From contig CANGQA010000007.1 in NCBI GenBank assembly GCA_947455995.1, positions 1 through 62,570 on the forward strand: a stretch of DNA of 62,570 bases. Direction: 5' to 3'. How positions within the stretch are numbered: position 1 is the first letter of the stretch; every line of letters starts with the position of its first letter. A program made the position numbers and the translations under genes. Positions 36,146-43,059 of the stretch are shown one piece after another. The notes under the pieces were generated by a model that ran no database searches, was not told where the DNA came from, and saw only the letters and a list, made by a program, of their open reading frames with translations. The stretch comes from Hyphomicrobiales bacterium (lineage in GTDB: Bacteria; Pseudomonadota; Alphaproteobacteria; Rhizobiales; Beijerinckiaceae).

Positions 36146-36649
36146 ATGGCCGCCATCGAATTTAATCTCAGCGAACGCAGTGAGCATCCGCTCGACATTG
36201 TCGAACGGCTCGCCGCTTTGCACGACTGGTCTTTTGATCGGGCGGATGAGAATGAAATTTCCATCACTGTGGAAGGCAGCTGGTGTGATTACCAGATTGC
36301 CTTCACATGGCTCGACGAGATGGAGGCCCTGCATGTCGGTTGTGCATTCGATCTTAAAACCTCGCAGCGCCGCCGCGCTGACGTCAACGAATTGGTCTCG
36401 TTGATCAACGAGCATTTGTGGATCGGCCATTTCGATCTGTGGGCCAAAGATGACGTGGTGATGTTCCGCCATTCCCTGCTGCTGGCGGGCGGCGCAGAGC
36501 CCAACGGGCACCAATGCCAGGCCCTTTTGAAAGTCGCGGTCGAGACGTGTGACCGCTACTATCAGGCATTCCAGTTTTTGTTATGGGCGGGCAAAAGTCC
36601 TTCCGATGCGCTGGCCAGCGCGATGTTCGAGACTGTCGGAGAGGCTTAA
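36146..36649 (+). CDS. YbjN domain protein
   Basis: 167 residues. The type III secretion chaperone-like YbjN fold is suggested by ISITVEGSWCDYQIAFTW, LHVGCAFDL, VNELVSLINEHLWIGHFDLW and the C-terminal Trp-rich helix (FQFLLWAGKSPSDALASAMF). In alphaproteobacteria this gene usually precedes proC, as here with 3 bp between. Function is unknown; E. coli YbjN affects motility and stress. Probably co-transcribed with proC. Confidence 0.88.
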   Translation: MAAIEFNLSERSEHPLDIVERLAALHDWSFDRADENEISITVEGSWCDYQIAFTWLDEMEALHVGCAFDLKTSQRRRADVNELVSLINEHLWIGHFDLWAKDDVVMFRHSLLLAGGAEPNGHQCQALLKVAVETCDRYYQAFQFLLWAGKSPSDALASAMFETVGEA

Positions 36650-36652
36650 GCC

Positions 36653-37477
36653 ATGGCTCGTTTTCCTGCTTCACTGGTTCTTGTCGGCGCGGGGAAAATG
36701 GGTGGAGCGATGCTCGAGGGATGGCTGGCCGGTGGTCTTGATCCCCGTCATATCAGCGTGATCGACCCGCAACCTGCAGATTCTCTCACGGCTCTGGCAG
36801 CGCAGCATGGGTTCGCACTCAATCCCCCCACCACATTGTCTACGGCCGAAGTGGTGGTGTTGGCTATTAAACCGCAAATGCTGGATGAAGCGTCTCCGCA
36901 TTTCCGGCCTTTGATCGGTAACCAGACATTGGTGATCTCGGTGCTGGCAGGCAAAACCGTTGCCGATCTGTCGGCGCGCTTGCCGCATGAGCAATCCAAT
37001 GCCGCCATCGTGCGGGCGATGCCCAATCTGCCGGCCTCAGTAGGGCGGGGGGTAACGGGCTGTTTCGCTGCTGCGGGGGTTTCTGACCGTCAGCGCGCCC
37101 TCGCCACCACGCTGTTGTCCTGTGTTGGCGGGGTGGAATGGGTTGGCGAAGAAAACCTGATTGATGCGGTCACCTCGGTCTCTGGTTCCGGTCCAGCCTA
37201 TGTGTTTTTGCTCGTCGAATGTCTGGCCAAAGCTGGCGAGATGCAAGGCCTTCCCGCCGATGTGGCGGCGCGTCTGGCACGGATGACAATCACTGGCGCA
37301 GGCGAATTGTTGCACCAGTCCGATCTGTCGCCGGCCACTTTGCGGACGAATGTCACCTCGCCCGGCGGGACGACAGCCGCGGCCCTTGACGTCTTGATGG
37401 CCGATGACGGGCTCAGCCCTTTGATGATCAAGGCCGTCGATGCCGCCCGCAAACGCGCTGTCGCGTTATCGGGTTAA
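36653..37477 (+). CDS. proC: pyrroline-5-carboxylate reductase
   Basis: 274 residues. It reduces pyrroline-5-carboxylate to proline, the last step of proline synthesis. The N-terminal Rossmann motif is VGAGKMGGAMLEGWL, and the C-terminal dimer domain has TSVSGSGPAYVFLLVE and TSPGGTTAAALDVL. It follows the YbjN gene by 3 bp. Confidence 0.97.
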   Translation: MARFPASLVLVGAGKMGGAMLEGWLAGGLDPRHISVIDPQPADSLTALAAQHGFALNPPTTLSTAEVVVLAIKPQMLDEASPHFRPLIGNQTLVISVLAGKTVADLSARLPHEQSNAAIVRAMPNLPASVGRGVTGCFAAAGVSDRQRALATTLLSCVGGVEWVGEENLIDAVTSVSGSGPAYVFLLVECLAKAGEMQGLPADVAARLARMTITGAGELLHQSDLSPATLRTNVTSPGGTTAAALDVLMADDGLSPLMIKAVDAARKRAVALSG

Positions 37478-37565
37478 ACGGCGAACTCTTGATCAACTCG
37501 GCACTGGATATCGCGCCCGCTTGACCCTATCTTGTTTTGAAGCGTCGTTCGCAAAGGAACAGGAC

Positions 37566-38237
37566 ATGCAGCAACCATCAATCCGTGATCGTATCATCGA
37601 CGCCACCATGGTTTTGGCAGCGCATCGGGATTGGGAAACGTTCGATATCGCAGATGTGGCACGCCAGGCCGAAGTGAGCCTGAGCGAGTTCCGTGATTGC
37701 TTTCCATCCAAAGGGGCCGTGCTTGCAGGGTTGGCAAGACGTATTGATCAGGCCGTACTGGCCGATGAGGCCAAGGAACTGGTCGACGAGCCCGCACGCG
37801 AACGCCTGTTCGATGTGTTGATGCGCCGTCTGGATGCGATGACACCCTATAAAGCCGCGATCCGTTCGATCATGAAAGCGGTCCGGCGTGATCCGCTGAT
37901 GCTGCTCGCGATGAACCAGATGGCGATCAATTCCATGCGTTTCATGCTGGCTTCTGCCGGAATCGATACCGAAGGGCCACTCGGTGCCTTGCGGATCCAG
38001 GGTGGCGTGTTGCTGTTTGCCCGTGTGGTCGAAGTCTGGGTCGACGACGAGGACAAGGATATGGCCAAAACCATGGCGCGGCTTGACCGCGAACTGGACC
38101 AGGCTGGCAAGATCATCCACAAGATCGAAGGGTTTGCGGGAGCCAAAGGCCCGTTGCACTCTCTGTGCGAACGATTGCAGGCAGGTCGTTCGGCTTCGCG
38201 TCCACGTCGGTCACGCCGCGATAGCGAAGCGGCCTGA
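37566..38237 (+). CDS. TetR-type regulator with a COQ9-like C-terminus
   Basis: 223 residues. The N-terminal helix-turn-helix (FDIADVARQAEVSLSEFRDC followed by FPSKGAVLAGL) is TetR-like. The C-terminal half (MTPYKAAIRSIMKAVRRDP, VEVWVDDEDKDMAKTMARLD, RELDQAGKI) resembles the lipid-binding helical domain of COQ9 family proteins, which share the TetR fold. It may be a DNA-binding regulator or a ubiquinone-related lipid carrier. AGGAACAGGA precedes the ATG at 37566. Basic, Ser/Arg-rich tail. csaA follows after 6 bp. Confidence 0.82.
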   Translation: MQQPSIRDRIIDATMVLAAHRDWETFDIADVARQAEVSLSEFRDCFPSKGAVLAGLARRIDQAVLADEAKELVDEPARERLFDVLMRRLDAMTPYKAAIRSIMKAVRRDPLMLLAMNQMAINSMRFMLASAGIDTEGPLGALRIQGGVLLFARVVEVWVDDEDKDMAKTMARLDRELDQAGKIIHKIEGFAGAKGPLHSLCERLQAGRSASRPRRSRRDSEAA

Positions 38238-38243
38238 GCGAGA

Positions 38244-38606
38244 ATGTCTGGCATGCAACAAGCGGTCGAACCGGTGATCAATTTTGATCAATTCCAGGCC
38301 GTCGATATACGGGTAGGGCGGATTGTGGCGGTTGAAGCCTTCCCGCAAGCCCGTAAACCGGCATGGAAACTCACCATTGATTTCGGGGCCGAGATCGGCA
38401 CCAAGCGCTCCTCGGCGCAATTGGTGGCCCGTTACAGCGAACAGGATCTGCTGGGACGGCTGGTGATGGCAGTGGTGAATTTTCCACCGCGCCAGATCGG
38501 TCCCTTCATGTCCGAGGTCCTGACCCTGGGCGTCCCTGATTCCGAAGGAGCGGTGATTTTGCTAACGCCTGATCAAGCCGTTCCCTTGGGCGGCAGGATG
38601 TTCTGA
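38244..38606 (+). CDS. csaA: tRNA-binding protein of the CsaA family
   Basis: 120 residues, an OB-fold tRNA-binding domain as in the C-terminus of methionyl-tRNA synthetase. AVDIRVGRIVAVEAFPQARK, KRSSAQLVARY and VVNFPPRQIGPFMSEVLTLG are characteristic. CsaA has chaperone and secretion-related activity in Bacillus; its bacterial role is still loosely defined. It ends exactly where the kinase gene on the other strand ends, with no gap. Confidence 0.93.
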   Translation: MSGMQQAVEPVINFDQFQAVDIRVGRIVAVEAFPQARKPAWKLTIDFGAEIGTKRSSAQLVARYSEQDLLGRLVMAVVNFPPRQIGPFMSEVLTLGVPDSEGAVILLTPDQAVPLGGRMF

Positions 38607-39995
38607 TCAGATCGGGATCCGTATGGTGGCACGCAGGCCGCCGAGCGGGCTGTCGGTGAGATGCAAATCCCCGCCATGAGCGCGGGCAATATCACGGGCA
38701 ATCGGCAGGCCCAGACCCGAGCCGCCCTCATCGACATTGCGGGCTTCGTCGAGACGGACAAATGGACGAAACACTTCCTCGCGCTGGTCTGCCGGTATGC
38801 CCACCCCGTCATCATCGATGTGGACGGTGAGCCAGCGGCTGTCGCGTTCGGCGATGATGGCCAGATTGTCTCCATAGCGGGCCGCATTGGCGAGCAGGTT
38901 CAGCAGGCAACGTTTAAAAATGTCTGCGCGCAGTGTCACGATTGGATCGCCAGTGAAGGATACGGTGACATGATCGCCGGAGCGGGCGGCGTCTTCTCGC
39001 AATTCTTCGAGAAACTGGTTCATATCCACTTCGCTTGCACTGCTGACGGTATCCTCGCCGCGCGCAAAAGCGAGATACCCTTCCAGCATCCGGCTCATCT
39101 CGTCGATGTCTCGGCGCAGGGCCTCCGTTTCCGGATTATCTTCCATGATGGCCAGCGACAGTTGGAAACGGGTCAAGATGGTACGCAGATCGTGGCTGAC
39201 GCCGTTCAGCATTGTCGTGCGCTGTTGCATCGTGCGCTCGATGCGGCGTTTCATTTCAAGAAAGGCGTAGCCTGCACGCCGCACCTCACGCGCACCGCGC
39301 GGTGAGAAATCGACATCACGGCCCATGCCGAAACTTTCGGCAGCCTCCGAGAGCCGCTGGATCGGCCTGATCTGGTTGCGCATGAAAATAATGGCAATCG
39401 CAAGCAGGACCAATGCGGTGCCGAGCATCCAGACGATGAAAATGTGTGAATTGGTGGCATAGGCGAGCGAACTGCGGAATTTGACAGCCAGAATCCCCTG
39501 ATTGATGGGGATCTGGATGCGGACAATGCTCGGATTGCTGGTGGTGTCCAGCCAGAAAGGCCGGTCGATCCGCCGTTTGAGCTGGTCAGCAAACACATCA
39601 TGAAACCGCGAGAGAAATTGCCGTTGCGCCGGAGCAGGAAGCGGGGCAGCAGGCAGAATGTCGATATCGAGCAGCATCCGATCGAGTGCCAATCGGCTGA
39701 TCTGGTCGAATTCGTTATCCTGCGGATAGGTGTCAAGAATATCGATCACAGCGGCAATATCCTGCGACACAGCGGCAGACAGGCGCCGTGTTACCGACAG
39801 CCAGTGCCTGTCCATGAAAGCCAGACCGATCACGGTTTGCAAAATCACCATTGGCGCAATGATGATGATCAGTGCACGCGCCAGCAGTCCGCTCGGCATC
39901 TGCCGGCCCAGCCAGCCGGTCAACCGCCGCCAGAGCCGGATCGGCAGCGGTCGCATGGCAGTGCGTGCGCTTTGGGACAAATCAGGTGGCAACAA
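38607..39995 (-). CDS. EnvZ-like sensor histidine kinase
   Basis: 462 residues. A first membrane helix at about 41-60, a periplasmic domain (about 62-182), a second helix (184-205), HAMP (about 207-258), and the kinase core: H-box GVSHDLRTILTRFQLSL with His268, N-box near N370, DDDGVGI (G1) and GSGLGLPIARDIARAHGG (G2). It phosphorylates the OmpR-type regulator encoded just upstream. The TTG at 39995 has AGGA 7 bases before it and overlaps the regulator stop by 14 bases; an ATG at 39956 lacks a binding site. The stimulus is unknown. Confidence 0.93.
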   Translation of the reverse strand: MLPPDLSQSARTAMRPLPIRLWRRLTGWLGRQMPSGLLARALIIIIAPMVILQTVIGLAFMDRHWLSVTRRLSAAVSQDIAAVIDILDTYPQDNEFDQISRLALDRMLLDIDILPAAPLPAPAQRQFLSRFHDVFADQLKRRIDRPFWLDTTSNPSIVRIQIPINQGILAVKFRSSLAYATNSHIFIVWMLGTALVLLAIAIIFMRNQIRPIQRLSEAAESFGMGRDVDFSPRGAREVRRAGYAFLEMKRRIERTMQQRTTMLNGVSHDLRTILTRFQLSLAIMEDNPETEALRRDIDEMSRMLEGYLAFARGEDTVSSASEVDMNQFLEELREDAARSGDHVTVSFTGDPIVTLRADIFKRCLLNLLANAARYGDNLAIIAERDSRWLTVHIDDDGVGIPADQREEVFRPFVRLDEARNVDEGGSGLGLPIARDIARAHGGDLHLTDSPLGGLRATIRIPI

Positions 39996-40695
39996 GGCGA
40001 TATCCTACCCCGCGAACGGTTTGCAAATGGGTGGGATTGGCCGGGTCGGCCTCGATTTTGCGACGCAGGCGGTTGATCTGTACATCGACCGTGCGCTCGT
40101 TGGAAATATCCTCATGGGCGGCAAATTCCTCGCGCGGCACGGTCTGGCCGGGGCGCGTTGCCAGCAGTGTCAAAATGTCGCGCTCGCGCTCGCTGATTTT
40201 CACCAGCTCGCCATCGCTGCGTAATTCTCCCCGGCCGATATGATAGACGAAGGGGCCGAAGCTGACCTGTTCGACCGTTTCAACGGTTATGGTCGTCTGG
40301 GTGGTGCGGCGGCGAATATTGTTGAGACGCAACAGCAATTCGCGTGGCTCGAAAGGTTTTGACAGATAGTCATCGACCCCGATTTCCAGCCCGCGCACTC
40401 TGTCATCGGTCTCGCTACGGGCTGTCAGCATCAGGATCGGGACATCTGAGGTGGTGCGCAGGCTTTTGGCAAAATCGAAGCCGTTTTCTCCCGGCATCAT
40501 CACATCCAGAATCATTCCGTCAAATTGGATGACCGACAAGGCAGCGCGCGCATCGGTGGTGTCACGCGCCACACTGATTCGATAGCCATGATCACCCAGA
40601 AAACGTGCCAGCAATTCGCGCAGGCGGCGGTCATCATCCACCACCAGAACATGCGGGGCATCATCTGCAAGAGGGAGGGGAACCGATTTTGTCAT
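39982..40695 (-). CDS. OmpR-family response regulator
   Basis: 237 residues. The receiver domain has the acidic pair near VLVVDDDRR and the phosphoacceptor Asp64 in FDGMILDVMMPG, then LTARSETDDRVRGLEIGVDDYLSKPF. The winged-helix DNA-binding domain carries VKISERERDILTLLATRPGQTV and the C-terminal RTVDVQINRLRRKIE. It is paired with the kinase gene that overlaps it. Targets unknown; the outer-membrane barrel genes are an obvious guess from the OmpR name but no direct evidence links them. Confidence 0.95.
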   Translation of the reverse strand: MTKSVPLPLADDAPHVLVVDDDRRLRELLARFLGDHGYRISVARDTTDARAALSVIQFDGMILDVMMPGENGFDFAKSLRTTSDVPILMLTARSETDDRVRGLEIGVDDYLSKPFEPRELLLRLNNIRRRTTQTTITVETVEQVSFGPFVYHIGRGELRSDGELVKISERERDILTLLATRPGQTVPREEFAAHEDISNERTVDVQINRLRRKIEADPANPTHLQTVRGVGYRLVAT

Positions 40696-40747
40696 GGCAC
40701 CATCATAGCACGGTTTCAGACATCAGGCGCCAGTGTTATCCGGCATG

Positions 40748-41275
40748 CTACCGCGCCACCACATCCCGATCCTCTGGATTGATCATCGCAAGCAGAAAAT
40801 CCTTTGTCACCGAACGCGTATCGGGGCCGAGCTCCGAGAAAGCGCGGTTGATGCGGCGGGCTTGCAACAAAGCCAGATCGACTGCCAATTGATGCCCCGC
40901 ACTGGTGGGGAACAGCAGACGCTGCCGCCGGTCGCTTTCGCCGGCTCTGCTGTCGATATAGCCCTGTTCGATCAATTCCTTGAGCACGCGATTGAGGCTC
41001 TGTTTGGTGATTTTCAAAATATCCAGCAGCGCGGCAATGGTCAGGCCGGGGCGGCGGTTGACAAAATGCAGCACCCGGTGATGGGCGCGGCCAAAACTGT
41101 ATTTTTCCAAAATCCTGTCTGGGTCACTCACAAAATCACGATAGGCAAAAAAGAACAGCTCGATAAGATCATAGGGAACAGATGCGGCATCCGGCCCGAT
41201 AGGGGCAGGCACATTACGGTCACCGGTATTGGCATTTGCCATGGTGCCATCTTCTGGTCGTTTGGCCACATTCAT
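40748..41275 (-). CDS. MarR family transcriptional regulator
   Basis: 175 residues. Winged helix: LTIAALLDILKITKQSLNRVLKELIEQGYIDS, then AGESDRRQRLLFPTSAG for the wing. It is divergent from ilvE, a pairing widespread in alphaproteobacteria. A perfect dyad and -35/-10 elements upstream suggest autorepression. The ATG at 41275 has AAGGATG upstream; a TTG sits one codon before it. Ligand unknown. Confidence 0.93.
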   Translation of the reverse strand: MNVAKRPEDGTMANANTGDRNVPAPIGPDAASVPYDLIELFFFAYRDFVSDPDRILEKYSFGRAHHRVLHFVNRRPGLTIAALLDILKITKQSLNRVLKELIEQGYIDSRAGESDRRQRLLFPTSAGHQLAVDLALLQARRINRAFSELGPDTRSVTKDFLLAMINPEDRDVVAR

Positions 41276-41336
41276 CAAGCGCGCATCCTTCGGGATTGAT
41301 AAAAAGAGCGAGAAACAGATTGAAACACAGAAATTT

Positions 41337-41357
41337 TATGTCAGTGTTATTGACATA
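41337..41357. promoter_or_regulatory. dyad in the marR/ilvE gap (candidate MarR operator)
   Basis: TATGTCA and TGACATA form perfect 7-bp arms around a 7-bp spacer, a layout typical of MarR operators. It overlaps the predicted -10 of the marR promoter and sits about 110 bp before ilvE, so one regulator could control both. Confidence 0.6.
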
Positions 41358-41382
41358 TTTCAGCTTGATTGTTACCCGTCAA
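41354..41382 (-). promoter_or_regulatory. candidate promoter for marR
   Basis: On the minus strand, TTGACG (41382-41377) and AATATG (41359-41354) are 17 bp apart. The dyad described above covers the -10 side. Confidence 0.4.
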
Positions 41383-41467
41383 GACCTCGAAACGACATAA
41401 AATGATCAACCGCTTCCAGAACGGGATATTCGCGGTTGGGTGTGGATAAACCAGAGGAGCGACAGTG

Positions 41468-42343
41468 ATGGCTTTGATCCCATTTGATTTGCGTGATGGC
41501 TGGATTTGGCTCAACGGCAAGCTTGTCCCTTGGCAGGATGCCAAGCTGCATGTGCTGAGCCACGGATTGCATTACGGCTCCAGTGTGTTTGAGGGCGAGC
41601 GCGCTTATGGCGGCAAGATTTTCAAGACCACAGAACATTCACAGCGTTTCCACAAGTCAGCTGAAATCCTTGATTTCACCATTCCATATTCGGTCGAGGA
41701 ACTGGATGCTGCCAAAGATCTGGTGGTGACCAAAAACGGTTTCCAGAGCTGCTATGTCCGGCCAGTCGCATGGCGTGGCAGTGAGATGATGGCTGTTGCT
41801 GCCCAACATGCCACCATCAATGTGGCGATTGCAGTCTGGGATTGGCCGTCGATGTTCGATATGGAACAGAAGATGAAAGGCATCCGTCTGGATGTGGCCG
41901 ATTACCGTCGTCCTGATCCGGCAACCGCTCCGGTCCATTCCAAAGCGGCGGGTCTTTATATGATCTGCACGATTTCCAAGCATCGCGCCGAGCGCAAGGG
42001 CTATGCCGATGCGATGATGCTGGATTGGCAGGGTCGCGTCGCCGAATGCACCGGCGCCAACATTTTCTTCACCAAAGGCGGCGTGATCCACACCCCGATT
42101 GCCGATTGCTTCCTCAACGGCATCACCCGCAACACGGTGATTGATCTGGCCAAGGCCAACGGCATCGAAGTGGTCGAACGCCGCATCATGCCGGACGAGC
42201 TGTCCGATCTGGAGGAATGCTTCATCTGCGGCACGGGCGCGGAAGTCACCCCCGTCTCGGAAATCGGCCCCTACACCTTCGCCCCGGGCACAATTTCGCG
42301 CACGCTGATCGATGCTTACACGGCAGCCGTGACCCCGAAATAA
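41468..42343 (+). CDS. ilvE: branched-chain amino acid aminotransferase
   Basis: 291 residues, PLP fold type IV. It transfers amino groups between glutamate and leucine, isoleucine or valine. The PLP lysine is K159 in HSKAAGLYM; GRVAECTGANIFF and NGITRNTVIDLAK bind the cofactor phosphate, and SHGLHYGSSVFEGERAY is the N-terminal signature. GAGGAG lies 8 bases before the ATG at 41468. A perfect DnaA-box-like 9-mer lies at 41441-41449, between the dyad and the start. A terminator follows the gene. Confidence 0.96.
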   Translation: MALIPFDLRDGWIWLNGKLVPWQDAKLHVLSHGLHYGSSVFEGERAYGGKIFKTTEHSQRFHKSAEILDFTIPYSVEELDAAKDLVVTKNGFQSCYVRPVAWRGSEMMAVAAQHATINVAIAVWDWPSMFDMEQKMKGIRLDVADYRRPDPATAPVHSKAAGLYMICTISKHRAERKGYADAMMLDWQGRVAECTGANIFFTKGGVIHTPIADCFLNGITRNTVIDLAKANGIEVVERRIMPDELSDLEECFICGTGAEVTPVSEIGPYTFAPGTISRTLIDAYTAAVTPK

Positions 42344-42371
42344 CGGGTTTTGGACGTTTTGACGAGATTGC

Positions 42372-42396
42372 AAACCCGCTCTTCGGAGCGGGTTTT
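42372..42396 (+). terminator. Rho-independent terminator of ilvE
   Basis: AAACCCGCTC and GAGCGGGTTT form a perfect 10-bp stem with a TTCG tetraloop, then T. It separates ilvE from the AT-rich gene downstream. Confidence 0.85.
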
Positions 42397-42419
42397 GTAT
42401 GTGAAGGCTCATTTGGGTG

Positions 42420-42449
42420 TTGACAAAATTGCAATTTGTAATTTAACAT
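42420..42449 (+). promoter_or_regulatory. promoter with an internal palindrome upstream of the AT-rich gene
   Basis: TTGACA (42420-42425, perfect -35) and TAACAT (42444-42449) are 18 bp apart. Between them the 12-bp perfect palindrome AAATTGCAATTT (42426-42437) sits where a repressor would block RNA polymerase. Confidence 0.6.
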
Positions 42450-42479
42450 AATCCCACATCAACACTTGGAGCCCTAGGT

Positions 42480-43052
42480 ATGACCAAAATGAACCCATTT
42501 GCTAATGAGCCTTCATATGTTTCCGCTTTACGTAATGCTTTAGAGGGTAGACAAAATCAATATGTCGATCCACCACGATCAGGAGGTAAAAAGCAAACAT
42601 CTATTAGACTGGATGATAATGTATCATTGCACATAGAAGAAATTTCAAAAATAACAGGATGGAATTACAATCAAATAATTTCATCTTTTATTAGAAATGG
42701 ATTGTTTAATCTTTATGAATTCACACAAGAAGATATAGTAAATAAAATTATTGTGAAACTAAAAATTGATTTAGAAGGTATTGCTTTAGCAAATCAGGCT
42801 AAAAGAATAATTTCTGAATTAATTTTTATTTTGTCATCTAAATCTTCAGATTTAGATGACTGGGAGGCTGCGCATTTAAAAGATGCGATAGATTCTTTAA
42901 GGTCCGGTTATGCTAAATATGCAATAATTATTGCAAATAAAGCATTAGTTCCTGTTGAACAAAGAAGTACTGATCCTCAGTACGTAAAAATAATTCCTAA
43001 AAATAATGAGTCAATTAATGATTTAAAAAAATATTTTGAAGAACTTATTTGA
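42480..43052 (+). CDS. AT-rich orphan gene with a ribbon-helix-helix domain (possibly acquired)
   Basis: 190 residues, no family I can name. Residues 38-78 look like a ribbon-helix-helix DNA-binding domain: strand KQTSIRLD, helix NVSLHIEEISKIT, turn, helix YNQIISSFIRNGLFNLYEF. The remaining 110 residues are predicted helical, with a second helical unit near 126-156 (DDWEAAHLKDAIDSLRSGYA). Base composition is unlike the neighbours: a count of 42661-42780 gives 25 G or C in 120 bases, against 35 in 60 for part of ilvE. It has GGAG 8 bases before the ATG and its own promoter with an internal palindrome. Probably a self-regulating acquired DNA-binding protein; no toxin partner lies beside it. Confidence 0.8.
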   Translation: MTKMNPFANEPSYVSALRNALEGRQNQYVDPPRSGGKKQTSIRLDDNVSLHIEEISKITGWNYNQIISSFIRNGLFNLYEFTQEDIVNKIIVKLKIDLEGIALANQAKRIISELIFILSSKSSDLDDWEAAHLKDAIDSLRSGYAKYAIIIANKALVPVEQRSTDPQYVKIIPKNNESINDLKKYFEELI

Positions 43053-43059
43053 TCATAAT

